In this document: positions 45,006 through 56,240 of the stretch, piece by piece
Layout: each line of letters opens with the position of its first letter
Numbering within the stretch: the first letter of the stretch is position 1
Source of the DNA: Theropithecus gelada
Taxonomy: Eukaryota > Chordata > Mammalia > Primates > Cercopithecidae
Assembly: GCF_003255815.1 (NCBI RefSeq)
Contig: NC_037683.1
Coordinates: 74,934,179-74,998,178 of the forward strand
Direction of reading: 5' to 3'
Length of the DNA: 64,000 bases
The notes under the pieces: generated by a model
The model's input: the letters and a program-made list of their open reading frames with translations, nothing else
The model's database searches: none
Told to the model about the DNA's origin: nothing
Made by a program: the position numbers and the translations under genes

Positions 45006-45270
45006 GGCCAGGCACGGTGGCTCACACCTGTAATCGTAGCAAATTGGGAAGTCAAGAGATTAAGACCATCCTGGCCAACATGGTGGAAACCCCGTCTCTA
45101 CTAAAAATACAAAAAATTAGCTGGGCGTGCTGGCATGCACCTGCAGTCCCGGCTACTGGGGAGGCTGAGGCAGGAATTGCTTGAAACCAGCAGGCAGAGG
45201 TTGCAGTGAGCCAAGATCGTGCCACTGCACTCCAGCCTGGCAACAGCGCGAGACTCCATTTCAAAAAAGC
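45006..45270 (+). mobile_element. AluS with shortened left arm
   Basis: The left arm lacks the GCACTTTGGGAGG-to-AGGTCAGGAG section. Duplication AAAGAAAGATGTGTTGA (44989-45005) and AAAGAAAGATGCATTGA (45271-45287). Confidence 0.9.
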
Positions 45271-45287
45271 AAAGAAAGATGCATTGA

Positions 45288-45460
45288 GCTGGGCATGGTG
45301 GCATGCACCTGTAATTCCTGTAGTTCCAATTACCCAAAAGGCTAAGGCAGGAGACTACCCTGAGCCCAGCAGCTCAAGGCTTCAGTGAGCTATGATCGCA
45401 CACTACACTCTAGTCCAGGAGACAGAGTGAGGCCTCCATCTCTAAAAAGAAAAAAGAGAA
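45288..45460 (+). mobile_element. Alu right monomer (FRAM-like)
   Basis: One diverged arm, GCTGGGCATGGTGGCATGCA to CCATCTCTAAAAAG. Confidence 0.8.
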
Positions 45461-45532
45461 GGTGTGTTATCCTTCTTTGGGATATAGGCAACACACAAAA
45501 ATAATTTTTAATTGTTCATGTATCAAAAGTAA

Positions 45533-45725
45533 CAGTGGTTCTCAACCGGGGTGATTTTGTATCCTGGGGACATTGGCAATGCCTGGAGACATTTTTGTCA
45601 CAAGAGGAAGACTGCAAGTTGCATCTAATGGGTAGAAGCCAGATACGCTGTTAAACATAGGAAAGTCCCCACACAAGCAACTGCCAAGCACCAAAACATC
45701 AGTAGTGCAACGGTTTAAAAACCAT
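45533..45725 (+). mobile_element. MER5A hAT-Charlie element
   Basis: Starts CAGTGGTTCTCAACCGGGG and includes GGCAATGCCTGGAGACATTT; ends in CAACGGTTTAAAAACC. Full-length-like non-autonomous element. Confidence 0.88.
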
Positions 45726-45729
45726 TTGC

Positions 45730-46016
45730 GCAGTGGCTCACGCCTGTAATCCCAGCACTTTGGGAGGCCGAGGCAGGCGGATCGCCTGAAGTCAGGAGTT
45801 CGAGACCAGCCTGACCAACATGGAGAAACCCTGTCTCTACTAAAAATACAAAATTAGCCGGGTGTGTGGCCCATGTCTGTAATCCCAGCTATTCCGGAGG
45901 CTGAGGCAGGAGAACTGCTTGAACCTGGGAGGTAGAGGTTGCGAAGAGCCGAGCTTGTGCCATTGCACTCCAGCCTGGGCAACAAGAGCAAAACTCCATC
46001 TCAAAAAAAAAAAAAA
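45730..46016 (+). mobile_element. AluS, short 5' truncation
   Basis: Starts within the 5' box at GCAGTGGCTCA, missing about nine bases. Duplication AAAACCATTTGC on both sides; it inserted at the very end of the MER5A. Confidence 0.9.
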
Positions 46017-46039
46017 AAAAACCATTTGCTAGTGCCTAC

Positions 46040-46640
46040 AGAAATTCTAGCATAAGTTCAACAATAGACATGTACAATAATGTTCATTACCGCATTTTTG
46101 TAACAGTTAAAAACTGAAAACTCAAAAGTCAATCTACAAGATAATAAGTAAATGAATCACAATATATTCACCTGATGGAACTACACAGCAGTGAAAATTA
46201 ACAAATCATAGCTACTCCCAGAAATATGGATGAATCACCAAGCGCAATGGCTCACGCCTGTAATCCCAGCACTTTGGGAGGCCGAGGCAGGCTGATTACT
46301 TGAGGTCAGGAGTTCGAGACCAGACTGGCCAACATGGTGAAACCCCATCTCTACTAAAAATACAAAAATTAGGTGGGTGTAGTGGCACATGCCTGCAATC
46401 CCAGCTACTCCGGACACTGAGACAGGAGAATTGCTTGAGTCTGGGAGGCAGAGGTTGCAGTAAGCCGAGACTGTGCCACTGCACTTGAACTCCGGCCTGG
46501 GCAACAGAGCGAGACTCCATCTCAAAAAAAGAAAATAAATATGGATGAATCTCAGAAAGTCTTGAACTAACCAAAGCGTAAGTCCACTTTCACGAATCTA
46601 AAAAATAAAATTTAAGTTACTCTTTAAGGATAAATGCATA
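46040..46640 (+). mobile_element. Old L1M 3' fragment split by an Alu
   Basis: ACAATAATGTTCATTACCGC, TCAATCTACAAGATAATAAG, a GGAACTACACAGCAGTGAAA-like segment, then after the Alu a GTAAGTCCACTTTCACG-like end. Confidence 0.7.
46237..46536 (+). mobile_element. AluS inserted in L1M
   Basis: Complete dimer. A perfect 15-bp duplication AAATATGGATGAATC at 46222-46236 and about 46537-46551. Confidence 0.93.
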
Positions 46641-46641
46641 A

Positions 46642-46950
46642 GGCCGGGCGCGGTGGCTCAAGCCTGTAATCCCAGCACTTTGGGAGGCCGAGACGGGCGG
46701 ATCACGAGGTCAGGAGATCGAGACCATCCTGGCTAACAGGGTGAAACCCCGTCTCTACTAAAAAATACAAAAAGCTAGCCGGGCGAGGTGGCGGGCGCCT
46801 GTAGTCTCAGCTACTCGGGAGGCTGAGGCAGGAGAATGGCGTGAACCCGGGAGGCGGAGCTTGCAGTGAGCTGAGATCCCGCCACTGCACTCCAGCCTGG
46901 GCGACAGAGCGAGACTCCATCTCAAAAAAATAAATAAATAAATAATAAAA
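46642..46950 (+). mobile_element. AluY, Old World monkey type
   Basis: GCTAGCCGGGCGAGGTGG arm typical of the young monkey copies, with GATCCCGCCACTGCA. Tail of AAAT units. Confidence 0.92.
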
Positions 46951-46996
46951 AAAATAAATATCAGCAAGAAAATGTTTTAATTCTATGTTAAAACTA

Positions 46997-47285
46997 ATTT
47001 TTTTTTAAACAGTTTCACCCTGTCACCCAGGCTGGAGTGCAGTGGCACAGTCTCAGCTCACTGCAATCTCCCCCTCCCAGGTTCAAGTGATTCTCCTGCC
47101 TCAGCCTCCCAAGTAGCTGGGATTACAGGTGTGTGCCACCACACCTGGCTAATTTTTGTATTTTTAGTAGAGAAGGGGTCTTGCCATGTTGCCCAGCCTG
47201 GTCTCAAACTTCTGGGCTCAAGCAATCCGCCCACCTCGGCCTCCCAAAGTGCTGGGATTACAGGTATGAGCCACTGCGCCCGGCC
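46997..47285 (-). mobile_element. AluS element
   Basis: Reverse dimer. TAAAACTA-type duplication on both sides, the right copy also serving as target of the next Alu. Confidence 0.9.
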
Positions 47286-47299
47286 TAAAACTATTCTTT

Positions 47300-47603
47300 T
47301 TTTTTTTTTTTTTTTTGAGACTGAGTCTGGCTCTGTCGCTCGCCCAGGCTGGAGTGCGGTGGCCGGGTCTCAGTTCACTGCAAGCTCCGCCTCCCGGGTT
47401 CACGCCATTCTCCTGCCTCAGCCTCCCGAGTAGCTGGGACCACAGGCGCCCGCCACTTCGCCCGGCTAGTTTTTTGTATTTTTTAGTAGAGACGGGGTTT
47501 CACCGTGTTAGCCAGGATGGTCTCGATCTCCTGACCTCGTGATCCGCCCGTCTCGGCCTCCCAAAGTGCTGGGATTACAGGCTTGAGCCACCGCGCCCGG
47601 CCA
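47300..47603 (-). mobile_element. AluY, Old World monkey type
   Basis: Reverse young AluY. Perfect duplication TAAAACTATTCTTT at 47286-47299 and 47604-47617. Confidence 0.93.
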
Positions 47604-47803
47604 TAAAACTATTCTTTAAGAAATCCTTCTGTATGTCAAGCAATTACTCTAAGTTTTTTAATTGGACAATTCCATATGTTTGTATATTACCTAAAGGAAG
47701 ACAAAACTGCATGTCCAGTGAAGGACTGTGAACCCCAACAGAGGACTATAAACTGTTTTTTCATCGTATTTTGTTACATTACTTTAATCTAAATGTCTAG
47801 AGT

Positions 47804-48120
47804 GGCCAGGCATGGTGGCTCACACCTGTAATCCCAGCACTTTGGGAAGCAGAGGCAGGTGGATCACTTGAGGTCAGGAGTTCGAAACCAGCCTGACCAA
47901 TATGGTGAAACCCCGTCTCTACTCAAAGTACAAAAATTAACCAGATGTAGTGGCATGCGCCTGTAGTCCCAGCTACTCAGGAGGCGAGACAGGAGAATTG
48001 CTTGAACTCAGGAGGCAGAGTTTGCAGTGAGCCAAGATTGTGCCACTGCACTCCAGCCTGGGCGACAGAGCGAGACTCCGTCTCAAAAATAAACAAATAA
48101 ATAATAAAAATAAATAAAAC
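47804..48120 (+). mobile_element. AluS element
   Basis: Complete dimer. Imperfect duplication AAATGTCTAGAGT / AAATGCCTAGGGT. Confidence 0.9.
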
Positions 48121-48243
48121 AAATGCCTAGGGTTTGGTTATGCATTTGTATCCAAGACCTTAAAAAGGAAATAACTTGCCTAGGTCTCTTCCCCCAATCT
48201 TACTCTATTACACAACCAGTAACACATCTACGAATACCTACAC

Positions 48244-48538
48244 ATTTTTTTTTTTTTTTTGAGACAGAGTCTCACTCTGTCACCCAGGCTGGAGTGCCAT
48301 GGTGCAGTCTTGGCTCACTGCAACCTCTGTCTTCTGGGTTCGAGCAATTCTCCTGTCTCAGCGACCTGAGTAGCTGGGATTATAAGCATGCGCTATGACA
48401 CCCAGCTAATTTTTGTTTTAGTCGAAACAAGATTTCACCATGTTGACCAGGCTGGTCTCAAACTCCTGGCCTAAGTGATCCACCCATCTCAGCCTCCCGA
48501 AGTGCTGGGATTATAGGCATGAGCCACCACGCCTGGCC
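48244..48538 (-). mobile_element. AluS/J element
   Basis: Reverse dimer. CGAATACCTACAC / TGAATACCTATAC duplication. Confidence 0.9.
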
Positions 48539-48738
48539 TATGAATACCTATACAGATAAAACTGACAGATTAAATGGACAATCAAGTGTAGCTCATTTGG
48601 TAAAATACTTTTAACTTTTAAATAATCATAAACTATAGTATCGACGACGACATTGGCATTAAATAAACAATAATTTGTCTAAAGTATCTGCTTCTGTTTT
48701 TTTAAAAATGGTAATTTATGGTAGCATTTGCACACTGT

Positions 48739-49030
48739 GGCTGGGCACAGCTTGTAATTCCAGCACAATGGGAGGCTGGGGCAGGAGGATCGCTTAAGCT
48801 CAGGAGTTCGAGACGAGGCTGGGCCAATATAGGGAGACTCTGTCTCTCCAAAAAAATTAAAAAATTAGCCAGCCATGGTAGTGTGCACCTGTAATCCCAG
48901 TTACTCAGGAGGCTGAGGCAGGAGGATCACTGGAGTCTGGGAGGTCGAGGCTGCAGTGTGCCATGATCTCAACACTCCACTCTAGCCTGAGTGACAGAGT
49001 GAGACCTTGTCAAAAAAAAAGAAAAAGAAA
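48739..49030 (+). mobile_element. AluJ-like element
   Basis: Old diverged dimer with GGAGGATCGCTTAAGCTCAG and a shortened 5' box. Confidence 0.87.
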
Positions 49031-49031
49031 A

Positions 49032-49337
49032 GCCAGGCACTGTGGCTCACACCTGTAATCCTAGCACTTCGGGAGGCCGAGATGGGTGGATCACCTGCAG
49101 TCAAGAATTTAGGACCGGCCTGGCCAACATGGTGAAATCTTTCTCTACTAAAAATACAAAAATTAGCCAGGCATGGGGGGGTGGCACGCACCTGGAATCC
49201 CAGCTACTCAGGAGGCTGAGGCAGGAGAACTGCTTGAACCCAGGGGGCAGAGGTTGTAGTGAGCTGAGATGGCGCCACTTCACTCCAGCATAGGTAAAGA
49301 ATGAAACTCCGTCTCAAGAAAGAAAAAGAAAAAAATT
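49032..49337 (+). mobile_element. AluS element
   Basis: Directly abuts the A-tail of the AluJ before it; insertion at an A-rich tail. Confidence 0.9.
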
Positions 49338-49353
49338 GAAAGAAAATAATTTG

Positions 49354-49663
49354 TGCCAGGTGCGGTGGCTCACGCCTGTAATCCCAGCACTTTGGGAGGC
49401 CGAGGCAGGCGGATCACGAGGTCAGGAGATCGAGATCATCCTGGCTAACAGGATGTAGTAGAAACCCGGTCTCTACTAAAAATACAAAAAAAAAAAAATT
49501 AGCCGGGCATGGTGGCGGGCGCCTGTAGTCCCAGCTACTCGGGACGCTGAGGCAGGAGAACGGTGAGAACCTGGGAGGCAGAGCTTGCAGTGAGCCGAGA
49601 TCGTGCCACTGCACTCCAGCCTGGGCGACAAAGTGAGACTCTGTCTCAAAAAAAAAAAAGGAA
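49354..49663 (+). mobile_element. AluY element, first of a tandem pair
   Basis: Small insertion (GATGTAGTAGAAACC) in the left arm. GAAAATAATTTGT lies before it and GAAAATTATTTGT after the second AluY, so the pair shares one duplication. Confidence 0.9.
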
Positions 49664-49965
49664 GGCCGGGCGCGGTGGCTCAAGCCTGTAATCCCAGCAC
49701 TTTGGGAGGCCGAGGCGGGTGGATCACGAGGTCAGGAGATCGAGACTATCCTGGCTAACATGGTGAAACCCCGTCTCTACTAAAAATACAAAAAATTAGC
49801 CGGGCACGGTGGCGGGCGCCTGTAGTCCCAGCTACTTGGGAGGCTGAGGCGGGAGAATGGCGTGAACCCGGGAGGCGGAGCTTGCAGTGAGCCGAGATCA
49901 CGCCACTGCACTCCAGCCTGGGAGACACAGTGAGACTCCGTCTCAAAAAAAAAAAAAAAAAAAAA
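49664..49965 (+). mobile_element. AluY element, second of a tandem pair
   Basis: Near-consensus AluY beginning right after the GGAA-modified tail of the first; it inserted into that A-tail. Confidence 0.92.
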
Positions 49966-50105
49966 GGAAAATTATTTGTATATTATGCACCCTACCAATA
50001 TCTTTTGATATGGTAGCAAATCTCGACATAAATATGCCATTAATGGCTGTGGGGGAGGGGACAAGAAAATTTACAAACAACAATAATTCTAAATAAGAAA
50101 TCCGT

Positions 50106-50400
50106 GGCCAGGCACAGTGGCTCATGCCTGTAATCCCAGCACTTTGGGAGGCCAAGGCAGGTGGATCACGAGCTCAGGAGATCGAGCCCATCCTGGCTAA
50201 CGCGGTGAAACCCCGTCTCTGCTAAAAACACAAAAAGTTAGTCGGGCATGGTGGGGGGCGCCTGTAGTCCCAGCTACTCAGGAGGCTGAGGCAGGAGAAT
50301 GGCGTGAACCCAGGAGGTGGAGCTTGCAGTGAGCCAAGATCGTGCCACTGCACTTCAGCCTGGGCGACAGAGTGAGATTCCATCTCAAAAAAAAAGAAAA
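50106..50400 (+). mobile_element. AluY element
   Basis: Complete dimer with AluY-like arms and an A-rich tail. Confidence 0.9.
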
Positions 50401-50546
50401 AAGTTACAAAGATTGTTAAAATCACTTTTTAAAACTTGCAAACCTAACACTGTATCCAATATGAGATGTGATCCTTATGAAAAGTTAAAAAAAGAAAAAT
50501 TCTGAACAGTTGTCAGTAAATTTGTGCTTAAAAAAACTAAATTAAA

Positions 50547-50840
50547 GGCCGGGCGCAGTGGCTCACACCTGTAATCCCAGCACTTTGGGAGGCCGAGGCA
50601 AGTGGATCACCTGAGGTTGGGAGTTCGAGACCAGCCTGACCAACATGGAGAAACCTCGTTTCTACTAAAAATACAAAATTAGCTGGGCCTGGTGGCACAT
50701 GCCTATAATCCCAGCCACTAGGGAGGCTGAGGCAGGAGAATTGCTTGAACCTGGGAGGCGGAGGTTGCGGTGAGCCGAGATCGTGCCATTGCACTCCAGC
50801 CTGGGCAACAAGAGTGAAACTCCGCCTCAAAAAAAAAAAA
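50547..50840 (+). mobile_element. AluS element
   Basis: Complete dimer; AAAAACTAAATTAA-like sequence on both sides. Confidence 0.9.
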
Positions 50841-50973
50841 AACTAAACTAAATTAATTCTCACTTCTAGAAAAATTACAAAACTACGCTAAAATTTGGGT
50901 CCAGACAGGACCAAATATCTACGTAATCAATGCCAACAAATATTTCTGCTTCAACAGATAAAGAGACTGTTCA

Positions 50974-51578
50974 GGCTGGGCAAAGTGGCTCACGCCTATA
51001 ATCCCAGCACTTTGGGAGGCCGAGGTGGGTGGATCACCTAAGCTCAGAAATTCAAGACCAGCCAGGCCAGCTGGGAACAGTGGCTCACGCCTGTAATCCC
51101 AACACTTTGGGAGGCCGAGACGGATGGATCACTTGAGGTCGGGCATTCAAGACCAGCCTGACCAACATGGAGAAACCCCATCTCTACTAAAAATACAAAA
51201 TTAACCAGGCATGGTGGTGCATGCCTGTAATCCCAGCTACTTGGGAGGATGAGGCAGGAGAATCGCTTGAACCTGGGAGGCAGAGGTTGTGGTGAGCCGA
51301 GATCATGCCATTGCACTCCAGCCTGGGCAACAAGAGTGAGACTCCGTCTCAAAAAAAAGACAAACCAGTCTAGCCAACATGGTGAAACCCCGTCTCAACC
51401 AAAATACAAAAATTAGCCGGGCATGGTGGCAGGCACCTGTAATTCCAGCAACTTGAGAGGCTGAGGCAGAATTGCTTGAACCCAGAAGGTTGACGTCACA
51501 GTGAGCCGAGATTGCGCCACTGCACTCCAGCCTGGGCAACAGAGTAAGACTCTGTATCAAAAGAAAGAAAAAAGAAAA
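50974..51578 (+). mobile_element. AluS split by a nested Alu
   Basis: Left part 50974-51068 and right part 51361-51578. AGACTGTTC flanks the composite on both sides. Confidence 0.87.
51069..51360 (+). mobile_element. AluS nested in AluS
   Basis: Complete dimer inserted within the left arm of the host, after GACCAGCCAGGCC; host resumes ACCAGTCTAGCCAAC. Confidence 0.9.
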
Positions 51579-52116
51579 ACAGACTGTTCTACGAATATTA
51601 ATTTAGAAACCTAACTCATTCACTTTCTAAATCCTTATTTTTATGTAACTGAATTGATAAAGACAGAAGGCAGCCAAACAAAGCCATTCCAACAGTTTCC
51701 AAAATTTGCATTCCACAGGATAGAGAGTTCACACTAAAAGCCTGCTGGGCTTGCACTGTCTCCCTCGTGGTGGCTGAAGTGGGGAGAGGCTTCCCAACAC
51801 CTGCAAAGGCTACCTGAGTCTCCCAGGTAGGTCACAACCCCTTGGGCCTGCTGTGGCTTCCTGGCAACTACCACCCAGGTCACCCACTGAGGCCCTCCAG
51901 CACCCAGCCTGGGCAGCAAGCCCCTCACCAACTAGCAGACTGCACTGCCTCTGCACCCACCTGTTGCCTGGACCATTGCTTTCCAGCAATTCTATATTGT
52001 GACTTTTATGAGATTACCCAGTCTCTTTAGTCCCATCAGAAGGACTCAGGGGAGGCCACATAAATTACTCATTCTTAGTTTAAAACATAAAAACTAAGCC
52101 TTAAAATTGAAATACT
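51579..52116. other. Unique DNA
   Basis: A locally GC-rich, CpG-poor segment (51740-51980). No recognised gene; opposing ORFs of about 62-65 codons are chance. Confidence 0.45.
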
Positions 52117-52391
52117 GGCCGGGCGCGGTGACTCACGCCTGTAATCCCAGCACTTTGGGAGGCCAAGGTGAGTGGACCACCTGAGGTCGTGAGTTCGAGA
52201 CCAGGCCTGACCAACATGGAGAAACCCCCATCTCTACTAAAAACACAAAATTTTGCCTGTAAACCCAGCTACTTAGAAGGTTGAGGCAGGAAATCGCTTG
52301 AACCCGGGAGGCAGAGGTTATGGCACTGAACTCCAGCTTGGGCAACAGAGCGAGACTCTGTCTCAAAAAATAAATAAATAAACAAATTTTA
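52117..52391 (+). mobile_element. AluS with right-arm deletion
   Basis: Missing the start of the right arm. Perfect duplication AAAATTGAAATACT at 52103-52116 and 52392-52405. Confidence 0.9.
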
Positions 52392-52471
52392 AAAATTGAA
52401 ATACTTAGAAAACATAATTCAAGACAATTTAATATGCAAACTTTCCAATTATTCCTAAAGATTCACAATCA

Positions 52472-52614
52472 GGCCAGGTGCAGTGGCTCACGCCTGTAAT
52501 CCTAGCACTTTGGGAGGAGGAGGCCGAGGCAAGAGGATCACCTGAGCTCAGGAGCTTGAGACCAGCCTGGGCAACTTGGAGAGACCTCATCTCTTAAAAA
52601 GGAAAAAAAAAAAG
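52472..52614 (+). mobile_element. Alu left monomer (FLAM-like)
   Basis: Single arm with a GGAGGAGGAGGCC mini-expansion and an A-rich tail. Confidence 0.82.
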
Positions 52615-52620
52615 ATTCAT

Positions 52621-52888
52621 GGCCGGGCACAGTGGCTCACACCTGTAATTCCAGTACTTTGGGAGGCTGAGGCAGGTGGATCACAAGGTCAGGAGATTGA
52701 GACCAGCCTGGCCAATATGGTGAAACCCCATCTCTACTAAAAATACAAAAATTAGCTGGAAGTAGTGGCACGCACCTGTAGTCCCAGCTACTCTGAAGGC
52801 TGAGGCAGAAGAATTGCTTGAACCAGGAAGGCAGAGGTTGCGGTGAGCCGAGATCGCGAGATTCCGTTTAAAAAAAAAAAAAAAAAAA
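52621..52888 (+). mobile_element. AluS, right-arm end shortened
   Basis: Starts just after the FLAM tail. The right arm jumps from GAGATCGCGAGATTCCG to the A-run. Confidence 0.88.
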
Positions 52889-52950
52889 CTCAAAATCGCA
52901 AAAACCATATATGATATCGTCTATTTAAAAAAAAAAAAAAAAGAGGTTGT

Positions 52951-52963
52951 AAAACATCAAACA
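52951..52963 (+). repeat. Left target duplication of RPL35A retrocopy
   Basis: AAAACATCAAACA, identical to 53411-53423. Confidence 0.92.
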
Positions 52964-53410
52964 GCCCGCCATCTTGGCTCCTGTGGAGGCCTGCTGGGAA
53001 CGGGACTTCTAAAAGGAACTATGTCTGGAAGGCTGTGGTCCAAGGCCATTTTTGCCGGCTATAAGCGGGGTCTCCGGAACCAAAGGGAGCACACAGCTCT
53101 TCTTAAAATTGAAGGTGTTTATGCCCGAGATGAAACAGAATTCTATTTGGGCAAGAGATGCGCTTATGTATACAAAGCAAAGAACAACACAGTGACTCCA
53201 GGCGGCAAACCAAATAAAACCAGAGTCATCTGGGGAAAGGTAACTCGGGCCCATGGAAACAGTGGCATGGTTCGTGCCAAATTCCGAAGCAATCTTCCTC
53301 CTAAGGCCATTGGTCACAGAATCCAAGTGATGCTGTACCTCTCAAGGATTTAAACTAACGAAAAATCAATAAATAAACGTGGATTTGTGCTCTTGAAAAA
53401 AAAAAAAAGA
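52964..53410 (+). pseudogene. RPL35A: RPL35A processed retrocopy with intact ORF
   Basis: Intronless copy of the mRNA for 60S ribosomal protein eL33 (RPL35A). The 5' UTR-like leader begins GCCCGCCATCTTGGCTCC, the frame (53021-53353) starts MSGRLWSKAIFAGYKRG and ends MLYLSRI, 110 codons as in the parent, then an AATAAA region and a 3' A-run with one G near its end. It is flanked by 13-bp duplications, the mark of L1-mediated retroposition. Against the human parent protein as I recall it, three residues near the C-terminus differ (PPKA for PAKA, HRIQV for HRIRV, MLYLS for MLYPS). No frameshift or stop. It is antisense to KDM4C. Expression is unknown; by default it is a processed pseudogene, but an expressed retrogene cannot be excluded. 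Confidence 0.95.
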
Positions 53411-53423
53411 AAAACATCAAACA
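53411..53423 (+). repeat. Right target duplication of RPL35A retrocopy
   Basis: AAAACATCAAACA, identical to 52951-52963. Confidence 0.92.
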
Positions 53424-53879
53424 AAATAATCTGACCATCCTTGCTTTTTTCATTATTAATGAATGCAAGAAATACTATTTTAGAGAATTATGGCAATTTG
53501 CACATTTTTTGTTAACTATGTGTCAAAAAAAAAAACCTGAGGGAAATGAATTTGACATATGCCATATGCAATCTGTGACACTGAAACTTGCAAAAGTATT
53601 TGTTGATCATGTATTCCCTCAATCCTGATACCAATACACAGCTTCCTTGACATGAAAATACATCTAAATGTATTTTCAGTATCTACAAAATGAAATAGGA
53701 AACCATAAATCCAAACTGATAAGTTGACAGTTTGACAAGTTTAATTTCCCCAGAGTCTCAAATATTTAACCAACTTATAGTAAAATTAAATACAATCATG
53801 ATACAAGCACAAAGTAAAGTCATAGTCTGTTACCCAACATTTTTCCTTGATTTACAACACATGGGGATATTTTTGGTAG
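53424..53879. other. Unique DNA
   Basis: No gene or repeat recognised. Confidence 0.45.
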
Positions 53880-54188
53880 TTTTTTTTTTTTTTTTTTTTC
53901 TTTTTGAGACGGAATTTCACTCTTGTTGCCCAGGCTGCAGTGCAATGGCACGATCTCAGCTCACTGCAACCTCCGCCTCCCAGGTTCAAGCAATTCTCCT
54001 GCCTCAGCCTCCCAAGTAGCTGGGGTAACAGGCATGCACCACTATGCCTGGTTAATTTTTGTATTATTAGTAGAGACAGGGTTTCGTCATGTCGGCCAGG
54101 CTGGTCTCAAACTCCTGACCTCAGGTGATCCACCCGCCTCAGCCTCCCAAAGTGTTATGATTATAGGCATGAGCCACCAGGCCCGGCC
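53880..54188 (-). mobile_element. AluS element
   Basis: Complete reverse dimer with a T-run of about 20. Confidence 0.9.
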
Positions 54189-54287
54189 TAACACATGGTT
54201 TTAATAAATACATGACCAAACCCTTATTAATGTTCACAAAAATAAATTCTATCTAGACTACATTTTGTCTAATTCATAATTTTTCTT

Positions 54288-54587
54288 TTTTTTTTTTTTT
54301 TTTTTTTAGACGGAGTCTCGCTGTGTCTCCCAGGCTGGAGTGCAGTGGCCTGATCTCGGCTCACTGCAAGCTCCGCCTCCCGGGTTCACGCCATTCTCCC
54401 GCCTCAGCCTCCCAAGTAGCTGAAACTACAGGCGCCCACCACCACGCCCGGCTAGTTTTTTGTATTTTTAGTAGAGACGGGGTTTCACCATGTTAGCCAG
54501 GATAGTCTCGATCTCCTGACCTCGTGATCCACCCGCCTCAGCCTCCCAAAGTGCTGGGATTACAGGCTTGAGCCACCGCGCCCGGCC
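54288..54587 (-). mobile_element. AluY element
   Basis: Reverse young AluY. An 18-bp duplication TAATTCATAATTTTTCTT at 54270-54287 and 54588-54605. Confidence 0.93.
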
Positions 54588-54605
54588 TAATTCATAATTT
54601 TTCTT

Positions 54606-55162
54606 TGTTGTTAAATAGCAAAACAAATGTCTCCATTGACCCTTTCTCCATGTGCTTGCTCTTGGAGCAGAAGGAGGCACTGTCCATCTACACAAACTCC
54701 TTCAGTAGCATAACACTGACAGCTATCCTCACTGACAACTCGAGTACTGACATCTTATTAAAAAGAACCTTCTTATTAAAAAAGTCTTGCATTTGCTTGG
54801 TTCTTTACTGTGCTTTAACATATATTACTTCATTTTCATTCTTAAAAGTTCTCCACGATGTTAGCAGGCTGTGATTATTCCCATCTGAGAAATGATGAAA
54901 CCAAGGCTCAGAAATGGAAATAAATTTTCTAAGGTCAAACAGCAAATAAGTGCAATGAACTGACTGCAAGTTTTGTATCCCGGGCCCAGATCCCAAATAT
55001 AACTGACCTCTTTGCTAGGCTCTCCAGCTGCCAAAAAAAGAGAAGAGAAGAGAAGAAAAAAAGAAAAAGTTCACACCAACGCCCACTAAACCAGAAACAA
55101 ATCTTCTCTCCACTAGGTAAACAATTCTAATCAATTTTTCAGAAATGTAAAACATGTTATTT
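54606..55162. other. Mostly unique DNA with a MIR
   Basis: Apart from the MIR and a GAGAA-rich tract (about 55028-55069) nothing is recognised. An ORF of 89 codons (54605-54874) has no known match. Confidence 0.45.
54830..54985 (-). mobile_element. MIR element
   Basis: Reverse MIR wording: TTATTCCCATCTGAGAAATG, AAACCAAGGCTCAGAAATG, AAGGTCAAACAGCAAATAAG. Confidence 0.8.
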
Positions 55163-55464
55163 TTTTTTTTTTTTTTTTTTTTTGAGACGGAGTCTTGCTC
55201 TGTCGCCCAGGCTGGAGTGCAGTGGCCGGATCTCAGCTCACTGCAAGCTCCGCCTCCCGGGTTCACGCCATTCTCCTGCCTCAGCCTCCGGAGTAGCTCG
55301 GACTACAGGCGCCCGCCACCTCGCCCGGCTAGTTTTTTGTATTTTTAGTAGAGACGGGGTTTCACTGTGTTAGCCAGGATGGTCTCGATCTCCTGACCTC
55401 GTGATCCGCCCATCTCGGCCTCCCAAAGTGCTGGGATTACAGGCTTGAGCCACCGCGCCCGGCC
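55163..55464 (-). mobile_element. AluY, Old World monkey type
   Basis: Reverse AluY with GTGGCCGGATCTCAGCTC. A 15-bp duplication TAAAACATGTTATTT at 55148-55162 and 55465-55479. Confidence 0.94.
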
Positions 55465-55590
55465 TAAAACATGTTATTTAAGATGTTCCAGAATGCGTGG
55501 AAAAAAAAAAATAGCAAGCTTAGAAATCCTTTCTTAAGAAGCCTAAAATGAGTAACAAAACTTAAAAACCACCCAAGAAAACTGTAAACC

Positions 55591-55894
55591 GGCCGGGCGC
55601 GGTGGCTCAAGCCTGTAATCCCAGCACTTTGGGAGGCCGAGACGGACGGATCACGAGGTCAGGAGATCGAGACCATCCTGGCTAACACGGTGAAACCCCG
55701 TCTCTACTAAAAAAAATACAAAAAACTAGCCGGGCGAGGTGGCGGGCACCTGTAGTCCCAGCTACTCGGGAGGCTGAGGCAGGAGAATGGCGTAAACCCA
55801 GGAGGCGGAGCTTGCAGTGAGCTGAGATCCGGCCACTGCACTCCAGCCTGGGCCACAGAGCGAGACTCCGTCTCAAAAAAAAAAAAAAAAAAAA
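55591..55894 (+). mobile_element. AluY, Old World monkey type
   Basis: GATCCGGCCACTGCA present. Lies 126 bp from the reverse AluY before it, an inverted young pair. Confidence 0.92.
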
Positions 55895-55937
55895 GAGTAT
55901 TGATGAAACTTTCCTTTTTAAAATGAACAAACTCCAG

Positions 55938-56240
55938 GCCAGGTGCAGTGGCTCACGCCTGTAATTCCCGCACTTTGGGAGGCGGAGGTAGGTAGATCAA
56001 CTTAGGTAAGGAGTTCGAGACCAGCCTGGTCAACAGGGTGAAACCCCACCTCTACTAAAAATACAAAAATTACCCAGACGTGGTGGCGGGCACCTGTAGT
56101 TCCAGCTACTCGGGAGGTTGAGGCAGCAGAATTGCTTGAACCCGGGAGGCGGAGGTTGCAGTGAGCCGAGATTACATCACTGCACTCCAGCCTGGGCAAC
56201 AGAGAGAAACTCCATCTTTAAAAAAAAAAAAAAAAAAGAA
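55938..56240 (+). mobile_element. AluS element
   Basis: Complete dimer with a long A-tail. Confidence 0.9.

Noticed and set aside
53009..53326. 105-codon minus-strand ORF
   Set aside because: Antisense shadow of the RPL35A retrocopy.
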